Source: Burhinus oedicnemus
Taxonomy: Eukaryota > Chordata > Aves > Charadriiformes > Burhinidae
NCBI GenBank assembly: GCA_008921705.1
Contig: VFFE01007564.1
Location: 1 to 64,000, forward strand
DNA length: 64,000 bases
Direction: 5' to 3'
Part shown: positions 50,214 to 61,869 of the stretch, one piece after another
How positions within the stretch are numbered: the first letter of the stretch is position 1
How the letters are laid out: every line of letters begins with the position of its first letter
Notes under the pieces: generated by a model
What the model saw: the letters and a program-made list of their open reading frames with translations, nothing else
Databases searched by the model: none
Told to the model about the DNA's origin: nothing
Translations under genes and position numbers: made by a program

Positions 50214-51182
50214 CACAGAATCATCTAGTTCCAACCCCCCTGCCATGGGCAGGGACACCTCCCACTAGACCAAGTTGCTCAAAGCCCCATCCAGCCTGGC
50301 CTTGAACACTTCCAGCGATGGGGCATCCACAGCTTCCCTGGGCAACCTGCTGAGTGCCTCACCACCCTCACAGTAAAGAATTTCTTCCTAATATCTAATC
50401 TAAACCTACCTTCTTTCAGTTTAAAACTGTTAGCCCTTGTCCTATCACTACACTCCCTGATAAAGAGTCCCTCCCCATCTTTCCTGAAGGCCTCCTTTAG
50501 GTACTGGAAAGCTGCTATAAGGTCTCCCTGGAGCCTTCTCTTCTCCAGGCTGAACAACTCTGACTCTCTCAGTCTGTCTTCACAGGAGAGGTACTCCAGC
50601 CCTCTGATCATCTGCGTGGCCCTCCTCTGGACCCACTCCAACAGGTCCACAGCCTTCTTATGTTGGGGGCCCCAGAGCTGTACGCAGTACTCCAGGTGGG
50701 GTCTCACGAGAGTGGAGTAGAGGGTGAGAACCACCTCCCTTGACCTGCTGGCCACACTTCTTTTTATGTGGCTCAGGATGTCGTTGCCTTTCTAGGCTGC
50801 AAGCACACATTGCCGGCTCATGTTGAGCTTCTCATCAACCAACGCCCCCAAGTACTTCTCCTTGGGGCTGCTCTCAATCCATTCTCTGCCCAGCCTGTAT
50901 TTGTGGTTGGGATTGCCTGACCCACATGCAGGACCTTGCACTTGGCCTTGTTGAACTTCATAAGGCTGGCACAGGCCCACCTCTTAAGCCTGTCAAGATC
51001 CCTCTGGACAGCATCCCTTCCTTCCAATGTGTCGACCACACCACACGCTTGATGTTGTCAGCAAACTTGCTGAGCATGCACTCAATCCCACTGTCCATGT
51101 CACCAACAAAGATGTTAAACAGCACCGGTCCCAGTACTGACCCCTGAGAAATGCCTCTCATCACTGGTCGCCACTTGTCCTA
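50214..51182 (-). repeat. CR1 LINE, 5'-truncated, decayed
   Basis: A minus-strand CR1 retrotransposon fragment of about 970 bases that keeps the end of ORF2 and the 3' UTR. Reading from 51164 downward, the protein begins inside the reverse-transcriptase domain ([17 protein letters not shown], the QGSVLGP motif). It passes the catalytic loop, here FADN where the family has F-A-D-D, and continues through [50 protein letters not shown] and [20 protein letters not shown] to the C-terminus at 50279. Frame breaks near 50960-51000 and 50755-50790 and the altered catalytic residue make it inactive. The 3' UTR seems to lack about 30 bases of the usual segment before CATCTAGTTCCAACCCC (about 50221). 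CR1 copies are normally truncated at the 5' end. Confidence 0.95.
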
Positions 51183-53989
51183 AACAGACTGGTTCCAGTG
51201 CTTTCCATTTAAGACCTTTCACTCATTCTTTACCTTCAGGTAGGAAGAACAAGCCTTGCTTTAGCCACGTTGGCACTGCTCCGGAGATGCCTAGATGAGG
51301 TGGCCACTCTGAACACATGGTAGCAAGTCGCTGACGGAGAAGCTGAATGTCACAAGGAAGTGTTTGAAAGCACTGGGACTCTGTCATGGCCACTCAGGAC
51401 ATTGCACCAGTTGACACTGTTGGTGTTGAACACCAACTGCAAGCTCTGCACAAGGATCTGGGACTGGTACACGCCCTGCATCAAGCCTCACCCCACGATG
51501 AGACAGGCAGGCAAACTAGAAAAATAGGGCCCTGGCCCCTTCCTGTGATTAGATCATTATAATGGGTAAATATTTTCCTAGATAGAGAGCCAAGATAAAG
51601 GACTCCTGATGTCTGAAATGGAGTTTGAACAAGACTCAGAAGGACTATCCCTACCCTGTAGTTCTTTCTATTATGCTTTTACCAAATGAATGCCTTTTTC
51701 CCCAAAATACCTAGGAAATTAAATGTGAACTTGTTAATAGCTAAAAATGAAGATGCAGATCTCACAGAATAAATTTTTCATTGATTAGCAAGAACAACAT
51801 AAGAACAGCAGCTCGGTTTTAGTCTACAGCAAACTGTTCACCTCTAAATATACAGAATGGATTTAGTAACAGGTACCAAGGGTTAACTCCCAGAGGACAT
51901 TACAGCTCTACACCATTCAGTCTAAATATTTACTGAGGAGTAGAGAAAAGGGTCTGAGTGGTAGAGGCAGAGTCCCAGAGATTGGCCTCTTGAAGTCTCT
52001 TTAATGACAGCCTGTTTGCTGCACAGAAAAATGATTGTGGTTTTTCTTTTTTATGATGAAAATCAGTGGTCTAGTGCTATAGAAAACAGTGATAAATCAT
52101 TCCCTATTCCTTTTCTCTGCATTATTCATGATTTTCCAACCTCTGCTCTATCTTGTCCCTTGGCGTTCCAATCTCACCCTGAGCTTTCTCAGGGTTTGGG
52201 GGCTTTTGTATCAGAGAAGCTGGTTTACAAGGTTGTCTTTGAGGAACAAGTCTGACTTAAATCTCACATAATATCCAAGAATGTTCTCTGGTATTTGACC
52301 TCTTCGTGGCTGAAACAATATTCTTCAGACACAATAACCTTGGTGTTTCAAAGCTGTAACCAGCACCTGTGGAGTTTTCAAACAAATAGGCCCAGCATTC
52401 CTTGATGCACTCTTCATTACTGCTCCCACGTTTGATTGCTTTGTAATTACACCTGTAAAACATGTGATGGGGTTACACATGCGGGAAAAAAAATAGTTTT
52501 AAAAAAATCACGTTTCAGAATAGGAGGGGATTTATGGGAGCTGCAAGACAAAGAAAAACCCACCTTTCTTTCTTTCTTCATTGTTGTGTTTGGACGGCAG
52601 CCACCAAAGTTTCCTTGTCAGTAATACAGGGATTTGTAAATAGAACAAAGAGCTTCCTTGCGCCGAGGCTCATTATACAACCCCAGCGCAGTCACGGTGT
52701 GTCTTCGCAGGCAGTTCCCTTGAACTTTGCATCTCGCTCCTCCTGAGAACAGTCCTGCATGCCAGCTCGAACAGATGTGGTTTCCTTTAGGAAAGGTTTT
52801 CTGTTAGGGTCATTCTGACTTCCCTTGCAGAGCTTTCCAGCCTCACGTGCTCTTTGCTCAAGGGATTACTGCGGTGGCCACTAACTCCGCGTGCTACTGT
52901 TAAGCTTCTCCTCACCTGCTGGCTGAGCTGAATGAATGCCGAAATCTCTGTTCCACAGAAAAATAAGACATTTCATGTTTTCCTGAATCAAACCGGAAAG
53001 TTGCAATTTCCTTTGAACTCAAATTCTGAGAAACGTCATTTCAGAAAGAGCAAAATGGCCTCACTGCAGCCTTTTGTTTGGGTGTTACCTACAGGATTTT
53101 ATGTGCGACTTAAGCTGGCTTAAAATGCACCACATTCCAGGTGATCCCAAAGGCACCCAGGCAGCACCCACTGTTCCCAAAGACACTCAGGGAGCTGTGG
53201 GGTCTGCCAAGGGTGCTCTGCCAGCGAGATGGAGTAAGGAAACACATCTGGAGATGTGACACTGAGCCAGATGCAATTTTGTCTCATCCCATGTACTTAT
53301 TCTGGTATTGTCGCTGCTTTGATTCCACCAGTACATTTACACACTTTGAGCTTACAAGCATTTAGATTCTTATTTTCCAGCCTCACTCAAAGCAAAGGCT
53401 TTTACTATATCTCACTGAGGATATAACTCAAAGACAGTAGGTTGTATAAGCCCTGCATACTACCAACATATCGAGTGTGTATCAAATGACACTAATTTAA
53501 AAGAATGCAGCTTTAAGAGGTTTTAACTAAATCAGGGCACAAGGCTGTGCAGACCCTCTTATTTAAGTATCATCAGTAGAGTTGGTTTTTCAGCCCTGGT
53601 TGGTTAGAAAAGTTTTTTAAATGAATGAGAGTAAGACATTCTACAGCTGATAAAGAGCATCAAATGCAAAAGTTCACACTAGTTGAACTAAGCTGAGATA
53701 AGCTTGTGTGTAGGCAGCTCTGAAGCAGCAACAATATAGCAGGAAAAACAGCCCTACCCTGTGAACAAATGAGAAGAACAAAACAAAGAAAACAATGGAG
53801 GAAAAAGCTGCTGCTACCTGGCCTTCATGGAATAAAAAGAGAAAAAACAAAAAGGAAAAAAAGAGAAGGAGGAAAGAAACAGAAACATACTTCAAGACCA
53901 AAATCTCATCAGACTCAAAATTAGTGTAACTCCCACACTGCAACAGTTTGCAGGTCTAATAGACACAAATCTGCTCCTTCACCCGAAAA
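51183..53989. other. gene-free stretch between CR1 and candidate enhancer
   Basis: No exon or repeat family recognised. Sequence is AT-moderate single copy. An A-run sits at 52486-52508 (GGGAAAAAAAATAG, TTTTAAAAAAATC). Frames of 60-83 codons are consistent with chance. Confidence 0.5.
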
Positions 53990-54445
53990 CCAAACACAAA
54001 AGTCACGGAAACCCATCATGCCAATTTTGTGGCTGCTTTCCGGAGCAGAATCCCTTTAAATGTCAATGTTCCCTTTGTTCTGTGCACCCTTTATAATGAG
54101 TCTATCATCTGTTTGGTAAAAGATCCAGTGAAATATGTAATAAGGTTATCTCACCATCTCGCTCTATTGTAAAGCCGTATCTCCTCTTCCACTCATTAAT
54201 TATTGTCTTCCATTTCCCGTGTCAGGTCTAAATTAGAAAATAGGGACTCAAGACTTACAAGCTTAACAACTTACCATGTATCAGCTGAGCTGTGGTAACT
54301 CTCCATGTGCTCCCTCTTAGCCCGTAATAAACAAACCCAGTGTGACTTTGCCGTGCATCGGCTTGCAGTCTATGCAATTTAGCTTAACCTCCTTTTATTG
54401 TCAGCTAAGCTGACAGCGATAGTTACCATGGCTCAGCTGATGTTC
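53990..54445. promoter_or_regulatory. candidate enhancer with nested inverted repeats
   Basis: Non-repetitive block rich in developmental-factor words: CCCTTTGTTC (SOX-like, near 54071), CACTCATTAATTATTG (homeodomain, near 54192), GTAATAAACAAACC (forkhead-like, near 54324), TATGCAATTTAGC (54371). It ends in two nested inverted repeats: arms 54282-54300 and 54421-54439 (17 of 19 positions pair) and an exact 8-base palindrome with one central base at 54399-54415 (TGTCAGCT/AGCTGACA), which contains MEIS/TGIF-type TGTCA/TGACA cores. The density and symmetry suggest a conserved regulatory element, possibly also a hairpin in RNA. Conservation is untested. Confidence 0.35.
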
Positions 54446-57400
54446 AGTCCTCATATTGCAAGACTTTGCCTTAAAATCTTGGGAGCAGAGCTCTAGCGTT
54501 ATAGCTATCTGGAAAGCTACAATGATTTATGTCCTGTCAAAATACACTAAAAAAAAAAAAAGAAAAAAAAAGCAGCACAATTATATGATTATCGGCCAAT
54601 GTCCCTTGGTTTGCAGTTTTTCAAGCATGAACTGCTCAAACTTTGGATCGAGAAGTGAAGCAATCTGTTTCTGAAGTGCAAACAAGGAAAAGTTAGATCA
54701 GTCTTCTAGCAATTTCAGGCAAATATATCACAGAAGCAGCATGCTTAGCCTTTTTACTGTGCATCTGTCTGAGGTTTCCAGTAAGATTTCCCTGATATAT
54801 AGTAAGAGTCAAAACTCTAATCTGTTTTAACTCTTTTTTATTGTCTCTGCAGCACTAACTTTGAAAAATGGCCTTGTCCCCAAAGAACTGCACACAGTCC
54901 ATGTAGGGAAGCTGTTAAAATAAATGCATTACATAAAAATATTGCAGAGGAACTCAGCTCTGAGGGTTTGGGAGCTACAACATACAGACATAAACCAGAA
55001 CAGCTGAAGTATGAGTGGAGGTCATACTCCAGGAGAGAAGGAGGGAAGTCCCCTGTCTGGCAGTTGTTGCACATGATCTCTGAAATCAACAATTCCTACT
55101 CTTCTTTCTCAGAGCTGCAGTGTTTTAATAAATGACTCTTCCCATGTTAATGTCCTTCTGCCTTCCTCCTCGCTGACCTCAGTACACACCGAGCTGATTC
55201 ATAAAGTTTCTTCTTTCACTGTATTTGAGTGCTTTCTGGAGACCTTATTTGTGCTGTTCTGCCTGCGAGACATCTGGCTGATTTACTAAGACACAGTCGA
55301 GCGCTGCGTTGGCTGCCCTACCTGAATATTGTATTTCCTACACACTGTGTTCCTATCTCTGCCCATGCCGTGGTCTGATTTTAGATAGTCCGTATGTTAT
55401 TCAAAGAAGAAAGTGTACTTGCTGCCTCTCAGAAAAGCTGCTGAGATCCTCAGGAGTAAAACTGTGCTTTTCCACCTGTCTTCCGTGCAGAGCAGCGGTA
55501 TCTGTCTAGACACTGATCGTGGAAATTCAGGCAAGGAATAATGTGCAAATGAGAACATAAATCAGTAGTGGGGAAAACCAGACAAATGCCAGGTGTCTCA
55601 AAAGGTTGGATCACAAACAAGACGGCGAAAAGATCTAAGAACGCAGTAGGTGATGGAAGAGCTCAGCTTGGCGTTCAACCGTTTATTCCAGTAGGATATG
55701 CAGATTCCACCCTCATGACATCACTGCATCATCTCGCCTCATCAGTGCCTCATGACACAACCCCTCTCTGTAGCGCTGAGTCAGCATCATTGTGCGATCT
55801 CCTCTTGGCCATGCAAGATGAGGAGAAAGTCTGTCCATAATGGTAGAAAGCTGCGACCAACCTCTCAAGAGGTCCCCAAAAGGATTAGAAAACTCACAGT
55901 TGTCTCATGAACACTCGTCCCAGGAAATAACATGGGCTCAGAAAATTTTTCTGTGAAGTGACACAGCATTGTGCTATGGAGGAGCTCCCACAGCAGGTGG
56001 AAGAGTAAGTGATATTGTAGGTTGAAATGAAGGACCGAGGAACACCTGCACTTAGCTCCTGGAGCTCCAACGAAGTTGCAAAGTACATTTTCCCCGTAAC
56101 CAACGGGTACTGCTGATTCTGCCTGCTGCACTCTTTTAGAGGCCTGGAGCTGAGAGAAGACTCCTTAAAGCATCACACTCAGCATGGAGTACTAACCCAC
56201 TGCTCCCCTAAGCAAACAAAAGCTTTTTTGGCAAAAAAAAACCCAAATGGAAAGAATCTAAAATATTCATACAAGGGTCACCTTACAAGAGGCAATGTAA
56301 AGAGCAGCTTTATGTTAGAAGGAACCCAGCCACACAAAGATTAAAATACTGGGACACTACCCCCGAGTCCGGTCTTGGACAATCCCTGAGGCTTGAAACA
56401 CAACGCTAAAAATGTACCCTGCTGCACCTAAGTGTGCAATCCTGTACAACAGGGCCAGGAGGAAGAGCTCTTCCTGGAAACACCAAGTCCAGAGGCCAGG
56501 AGGCTCTAGTCATATTTGCACGTACTAGTCCCTTTTGCTGGAGGATTTAGGTCACCAGAGCGTAGGAAAGGCAGCTCTGAATCACCCGGCTCTCGCACGT
56601 GTTGCCTACACATTGTGCAAAGGTTTCTGAACTCAGCCTCCTTTCAAGACACACCCTTTGTTTGTTACTTTCTCTTAGGGCTTTTTCGCAACCCCTTCCA
56701 CTGCCAACATAAACAAGGTTGCAACATCTCCCTCCAATCTGTCTTGCTCTGCTGCGCTCTCAATGTCAACGGGCAACACCGCGCCGCTCGCTTGCTTAAC
56801 TGGGCAAAATACCTGCTGTTGCAGCCCTGTGTCTTGACTCCCTTTGGGAGAAGGTTTCTTGGGAATGGTAAGTGGCAGAACCTGCAAGTCGCTCTTAGTC
56901 AATGTTGATACCAGATACCAAGAGTCTTGTGCAGGTGGGACATGCAGTTGGCTTTGCTGAGCCGCCGTCAAGCATCTGTAAGGCACCGGGGAAGGTTACG
57001 AAGAGTAATTATCAGGGATCACAAAGTTTAGCAGAAGTTGTTTCCGCAATTGCGATGCTTTCTACTTCTATGTGCACCCTCTGCAGCATGTACCCTGGGC
57101 ATCGAGTGCAGGGGAGAGAAGATGCTGCCATGTGGATGGCTTTTATCAGCTGGTGTGAAACAATTGTGGGACCTGGTTCCATTCCTAATAATGAGGCTAA
57201 CTAGAGTAGGTCCCTTCTCACTAAAGGGACGCCACAACAAACGGTCTGTGAGCACTGTCTATAAGCAGGTAGGAGACACGGTCACCCTGGAGACCCTCTT
57301 AACTCCCAAATCTTGTCCGCACTAGGAAGGAGATGTATAATGCACCGAACAGAGGATATCTAGCAAGCCCAGGAAAATGGAGGGCTGCACGGAGCATACG

Positions 57401-58280
57401 CTCAGCCACTACACACAGCCATTGCAGCTGAGATTATAGTACGGCTGCCCCAGGACTCCCCGTGTATGGTGTGCAATAGATGTTTGTGTCTGTCCACGTT
57501 TCTGGCATGGCCTCCTGCTTGCTCAGATGGAGCTGTTCTGTGCGTGGGATGGTACAACATCCTGTTATGCTCTTACCCGATGGGTGCACTCACCGTGCTG
57601 GACTGTCATTAGCCACTGAGCCTCTGCCCAGCCTGGCATGCCAGAAGCCAGGCTGTGGGCGGTGCTGCTCACTGGCCGGAGGCGGTTGCTTTTATCAGCA
57701 ACCTTGATCACGGGGATTTTCTCTTATTTCATTCTCTAGCTTCCTTCAGCCTTGGATTTGCATAGGATCCTGGGTTAGGACTAATCTGATCCCAGGGTGA
57801 GAACATTGCATCAGGCCCAGAGAATGCTCCATCCCAAACTGTCTCTTGACTGACTGTGCTGTCACTGGAACCAGAACCGCGCAGGGACAAACGGTGGCTT
57901 GAGTTTTCCTTAGTAATAGGAGGTGCCTTGCTTTGTATCTCATTTAAACTCCTGTGCTATGTGCAGGATTGCAGTGGCAACTCCCAGTCAAGTCTCTATT
58001 TGTTTACAACCCTTGTTGCCACAGTAGCCAGGTGCTTTCCATGTTCACTCCAGGTTGCTGAAATGAGAAGCATGCCCAGCCTCCAGGGCTTGCCAACAGC
58101 TATTGACTAGTAAGAGCACATTGTCCTTGGTGACAGAAGGTAGCATCTTGCTTTATCTACGCATTCCCCAGCAGGCAGCAGCAGTAGAGAAACAGAGATG
58201 TCTCACTGCATAGGTTAAGAGTATGAATTCAAGTCTTTGGTCATGCTGGTGGATGCCCCTGGTTGTAAATAAGTACATGG
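54446..58280. other. gene-free stretch, no supported exon
   Basis: Apart from an A-rich run at 54549-54571, no simple repeat or known family stands out. Fairly long frames on both strands at 55.57-55.84, 56.52-56.91 and 57.04-57.33 kb are unrecognised. Those on the minus strand (56675-56986, 57028-57255) might continue the possible relic at 58.28-59.12 kb, but no shared domain could be shown. Confidence 0.45.
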
Positions 58281-59117
58281 TCATTCAGTCCAAGGAGTTA
58301 AAGATAAAGGAGTTGCAATAGTAGCCATGACACCTTCTGAGGGGTTGTTCACTGTGGCCATGTGTCTGATTGACTTTTCTACGTCCCACTGGATTAAATC
58401 CATGTACAAGCTTGGGGAAGTGGGGGTGATCATCCAGGCAGGGTTCAGAACTACTCTTAAGGTTTCTGAGTGAAATGACAGGGCAGATTCAAGGCTGAGC
58501 AGTGCCAGGTACCTGATATAGCAACCGCCATCTATCCTGTTCACCTTTCCATCACCACTGTATGGCCAAGAAGATGGCCTGAACTCTTTCCTTGTGTCTT
58601 TCCTCTAAGTGCCAGTTTCACTTCCTTCAAGAACAATTTGGCATCCTGACCTGGAGCTGTTTTTATAAAATATAGACACAGGCATGTGTTATTGCAGGAT
58701 GTAATGTGAACATGAGGTTGTGAATGACGCTGGGGTACAGCCTGCCCCATGGCCCCAAATCCCTCAAGGCAGTGCCGATCTACTGTAACACATCGATTAT
58801 CTTCCTGCAATATAAAAGGATATACTTCCTGCTAAAAATGGCATGATCTGCTTGCCAACTAGATACAATCTAGATCTGTCTGTGTCGTTGCAGTATCCAG
58901 CGCCCAGCAAGCCAAATACTAACAAACTCTGAGACTGACGACAGAAAAATGACCAGTGGCATGGCGCTGATTGGGTCAGAGGTGCTTGTACATGCAAGGA
59001 AATCACCCATCCACTCCCATGAGCCATCCTCCAGCTCACAGATGGTCCAAATGGGTTCATCCTTGGCAGTTCAATCATTGCTATCCCATTGGCTGGAAAT
59101 GTCATTATTTCAGACAT
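58281..59117 (-). other. three tiled minus-strand frames, possible decayed coding relic
   Basis: Three minus-strand frames tile 837 bases almost without gap or overlap: 59117-58797 (106 residues), 58810-58541 (89) and 58544-58281 (87). Overlaps are only 14 and 4 bases, and the reading frame shifts once and then returns. That is what an ancient reading frame with two compensating frameshifts would look like. No catalytic motif or family signature was recognised. Notable parts are a hydrophobic stretch near SQSLLVFGLLGAGYCND, a basic run DAKLFLKEVKLALRGKTQGK, and an acidic/hydrophobic C-terminal part. It may be a decayed transposon or retrogene, or chance. Little CpG or repeat structure marks its ends. 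Confidence 0.2.
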
Positions 59118-60179
59118 TATAGTTTACGCGGGCTCAGCCAAGATGTCACATTGTGAAACTAAATGTGAAATTGTAATGCTGGGTGAAAACTCCGGTGCGT
59201 TGTTTTGTATCAGCAATGCTCAAAAGCCAAGAGTTCCTGCTTAGAGCATCCAAGAAGTAAAATACCCTGTACTTTGCCTAGTTACTAGCAACACAGTGGC
59301 TCTGCCTCACACCAAAATGTCCGTTCCCCAACACCATATTTATTGGAATGATAGGAAAAGAGAAAAAAATCTGCAGATTTTTTTTTTAAACTTTACCTTT
59401 TAGTCTTAAGACCAGAAATCTTATGATTGTGGTAGAAGCTTTCCAACCTTGGTCCTCAGAGTAGCTTTCTGTGTATGATTTCAGTAGGAATTTTACTCCA
59501 CTGAGAAGTTTTCTGTTTTGTTTGGGAAGTGTTTGTCCTGATGACAATTTTGGGTCGTGCCAAACCTCCACGTGAACACCTCAGTTACACAGCTGCAGCC
59601 CCACCTTTCTCCAAAGAAACATCGAGAGCATTCCTCCCCCTCACAGTCAGAGAGAGCGAGCTCTTTGCCCAGAACAACAGAGGAGCCTGGCTTTCCTGGT
59701 ACCAAATACCTATTCGTATAATCACCCAAAGGAGAAGACTTGTTGGTGACAAGTCTTTTCCTTTTTTTTGTTTTTTCCATGGGTAAGACCATTGTTTCCT
59801 ACCCAAATTCTGATTCCCTACCAGTCAGGGTGTTTTTTTTCTTTTTTGTTTCCTGTTGAACCCAGATGGTGGTGGTAGGATGGCATTTTGCTCTTCCTTC
59901 TTCTGCAAAGCTAATTCATGGAGTTGTGTCCTGAGTTGTTGGCAATACGTTGCGTTACAGCTTTGCGGTGTTGTGTACACTGAGTTTGCTCAGTGTAGCG
60001 AGCCTGCCCGACACCACACAGTCTCGTACCGCTGAGCAAATGAAGTAAATTAGGAGAGGAGTTTGACAGTTAGTTTGACAGCTGCAGTGAAATGACTGTG
60101 TATGATGATAAATAAAGAAAGAATATGTATCAGTGCCTTCCCTCTGAGAATCAGACTAACAGTAATTAAACTTTTCTAA
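59118..60179. other. gene-free stretch
   Basis: No exon recognised. T-runs at 59381-59387, 59763-59770 and 59832-59839; otherwise unremarkable single-copy sequence. Confidence 0.5.
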
Positions 60180-60308
60180 ATCCCATTTATAAAGTCATCT
60201 ACATTTAGGTAAACTGAGTCATAGAGATTTTTGTGTTGGCACAAATATAAGACAAAGCCAAGAGTCCCAACTCTCGTTCCTTACTTCAGACTCCTAGCTG
60301 CCAACCTT
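60180..60308 (-). repeat. MIR-like relic
   Basis: Plus-strand reading gives ATCCCATTTATAAAGTCATC, TAGGTAAACTGAGTCATAGA, GATTTTTGTGTTGGCACAAA and, 75 bases from the start, GCCAAGAGTCCCAACTCTCG with TTCAGACTCCTAGCTGCC. This follows reverse-complement MIR 'tccccattttacagatgagg', 'aaactgaggcacagagaggtt', 'gccaggattcgaaccc', 'ctgactcc'. Confidence 0.55.
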
Positions 60309-60439
60309 CCTGCTCCATGAGGACAAAAAGAGAAGTTGGCTCTAGAAAATATAGCCGATGTTTACATTTTATTGAACCACTAGACATTGCTGTTGGCCAC
60401 AACATGAGAACAGTGCAGCAAAGAGAGCCTTTCATTTGC

Positions 60440-60690
60440 CTCTGCTTGGCAGAAAGTGTCGTTCTTTGGTTACTCAGCTGAAGTTGACAAGTTGCCCAGT
60501 ATTTTTATTATCGGGTTGTCAGCTCAATCTCACTACTGCCCTCTTAATTTATTATTTTGCATTTCAAAATCACAGGTGTGACTCATTGCACAGCCAGAGG
60601 TTATAATGAAGTATCCCACTCATCTTTTAGCTCACCCTTTGTTCAAGACAATGCAGATTGCAGAAGGTTTCTGAGGAGGTAAGAGGATTG
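60440..60690. promoter_or_regulatory. candidate conserved non-coding block, SOX-like sites
   Basis: Contains TTATTATCGGGTTGTCAGC, TTAATTTATTATTTTGCATT (homeodomain and octamer-like), ACAGGTGTGACTCATTGCAC (E-box CAGGTG beside an AP-1-like TGACTCA) and CACCCTTTGTTCAAGACAAT (two opposed SOX-type cores, CTTTGTT and ACAAT). The AP-1-like site is a perfect TGACTCA at about 60578. Enhancer-like by motif content only. Confidence 0.3.
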
Positions 60691-61869
60691 CAAAAGAGCC
60701 GAAGACTCCTCTTTTATCTAACCAATGTGTGGGCAGTGAAACTACCTGATATGAAACCAGTTGGGTGCAAAGGTGGGCATGGAGGTTCATTTGTCATTAT
60801 GGTGAGGGTTGAAACTCAGAAGATAGAGCAGCTGTAATTGAAGATAGGCACCCAAACTTAAATCACCTCACCCTGAGGATGAGGCCAAAGAGGGAATCCT
60901 AGGATAACATGCTTCTCTCAAGATTTGCTCTACGCTTTAGTTTCCAACAGGGTAGAAGATGAAAACTAAGCAGCCAGTTCCTTTTCAACTAAAAAGTCTT
61001 ACTGCCTGCATCTTATGATTTAAGTTGGGACGTGACTCTAAGTGCAAGGTTTTGAGGTATTTGTTCTGCATGCATTGTGCCAATAGGAATCTTGTTGCAT
61101 TAGAGGTTTTGAAATATAAAAATATGTTTCTTAGCATAAAATGATGCATCATCTATATTTCTTTTAGGAGCATCTGAGACAGGGCGCTGGGGAAAAGGAA
61201 GATAGAGCACAGTTCTATTGGAAAGAGTGTCTTGCTGCTGACTATGAAAACGATGTGGAAATCATGGGATGAATTAAGGATTGGGAAATTGATGGGAATG
61301 CTTCCTGTTATCAACAGCTCGTGCTAAGTAGAGGAAGAGACCCTTTTATCCCAGAAGAAGAGTATCCAAATCCAGTGCTAGTCGCAACCAATGTGCTCTT
61401 TTAATTGGCTTCTACATGCAGCTGGCCCCGCAGCAGAGATGCTGGACTCATGCTACAAGAAATCAAACTGCATAAACTTAGGACGATACAAACACAATTT
61501 GTTCCTAACAGGAGGAGCTTCCAAAGCCACCTTACAGAGTGTCCAGGCAAGCCTTATCTCCTTTCCCAGAGGGAAAGATGCGTTTCCTATTGCCAGTCAT
61601 GGTACCCTGGCACAGTTCCAGGCAGGGGCAGAGCTAGTGGGACACTCAGGTTTTTTAAGAGCTGTTGCAATGCCAAAAGTGCACCTAGACTGCCCTATCT
61701 CACTGCGGGGTGGGGGCTGGAATTGTGACTCAAAGGCTGTCCAGTGGCAACAGACAAAATGACACCAAAAGCACTTGTTCAGTTCCGCCATATCCAATTT
61801 CTGTCAAGTGTAGAATAATAGCTATCCAGCAAGCTGGGACATGCTTTACCAGCATCAATAGAGTTGTGC
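60691..61869. other. gene-free stretch
   Basis: Two overlapping plus frames (61391-61762, 61405-61728) read in different frames over the same DNA with no recognisable domain. No repeats identified. Confidence 0.5.

Noticed and set aside
58180..58270. GGTTAAGAGTATGAATTCAAGTC resembling a MIR tRNA-like head, split here as GGTTAAGAG and GAATTCAAGTC
   Set aside because: Too short and the core does not follow.
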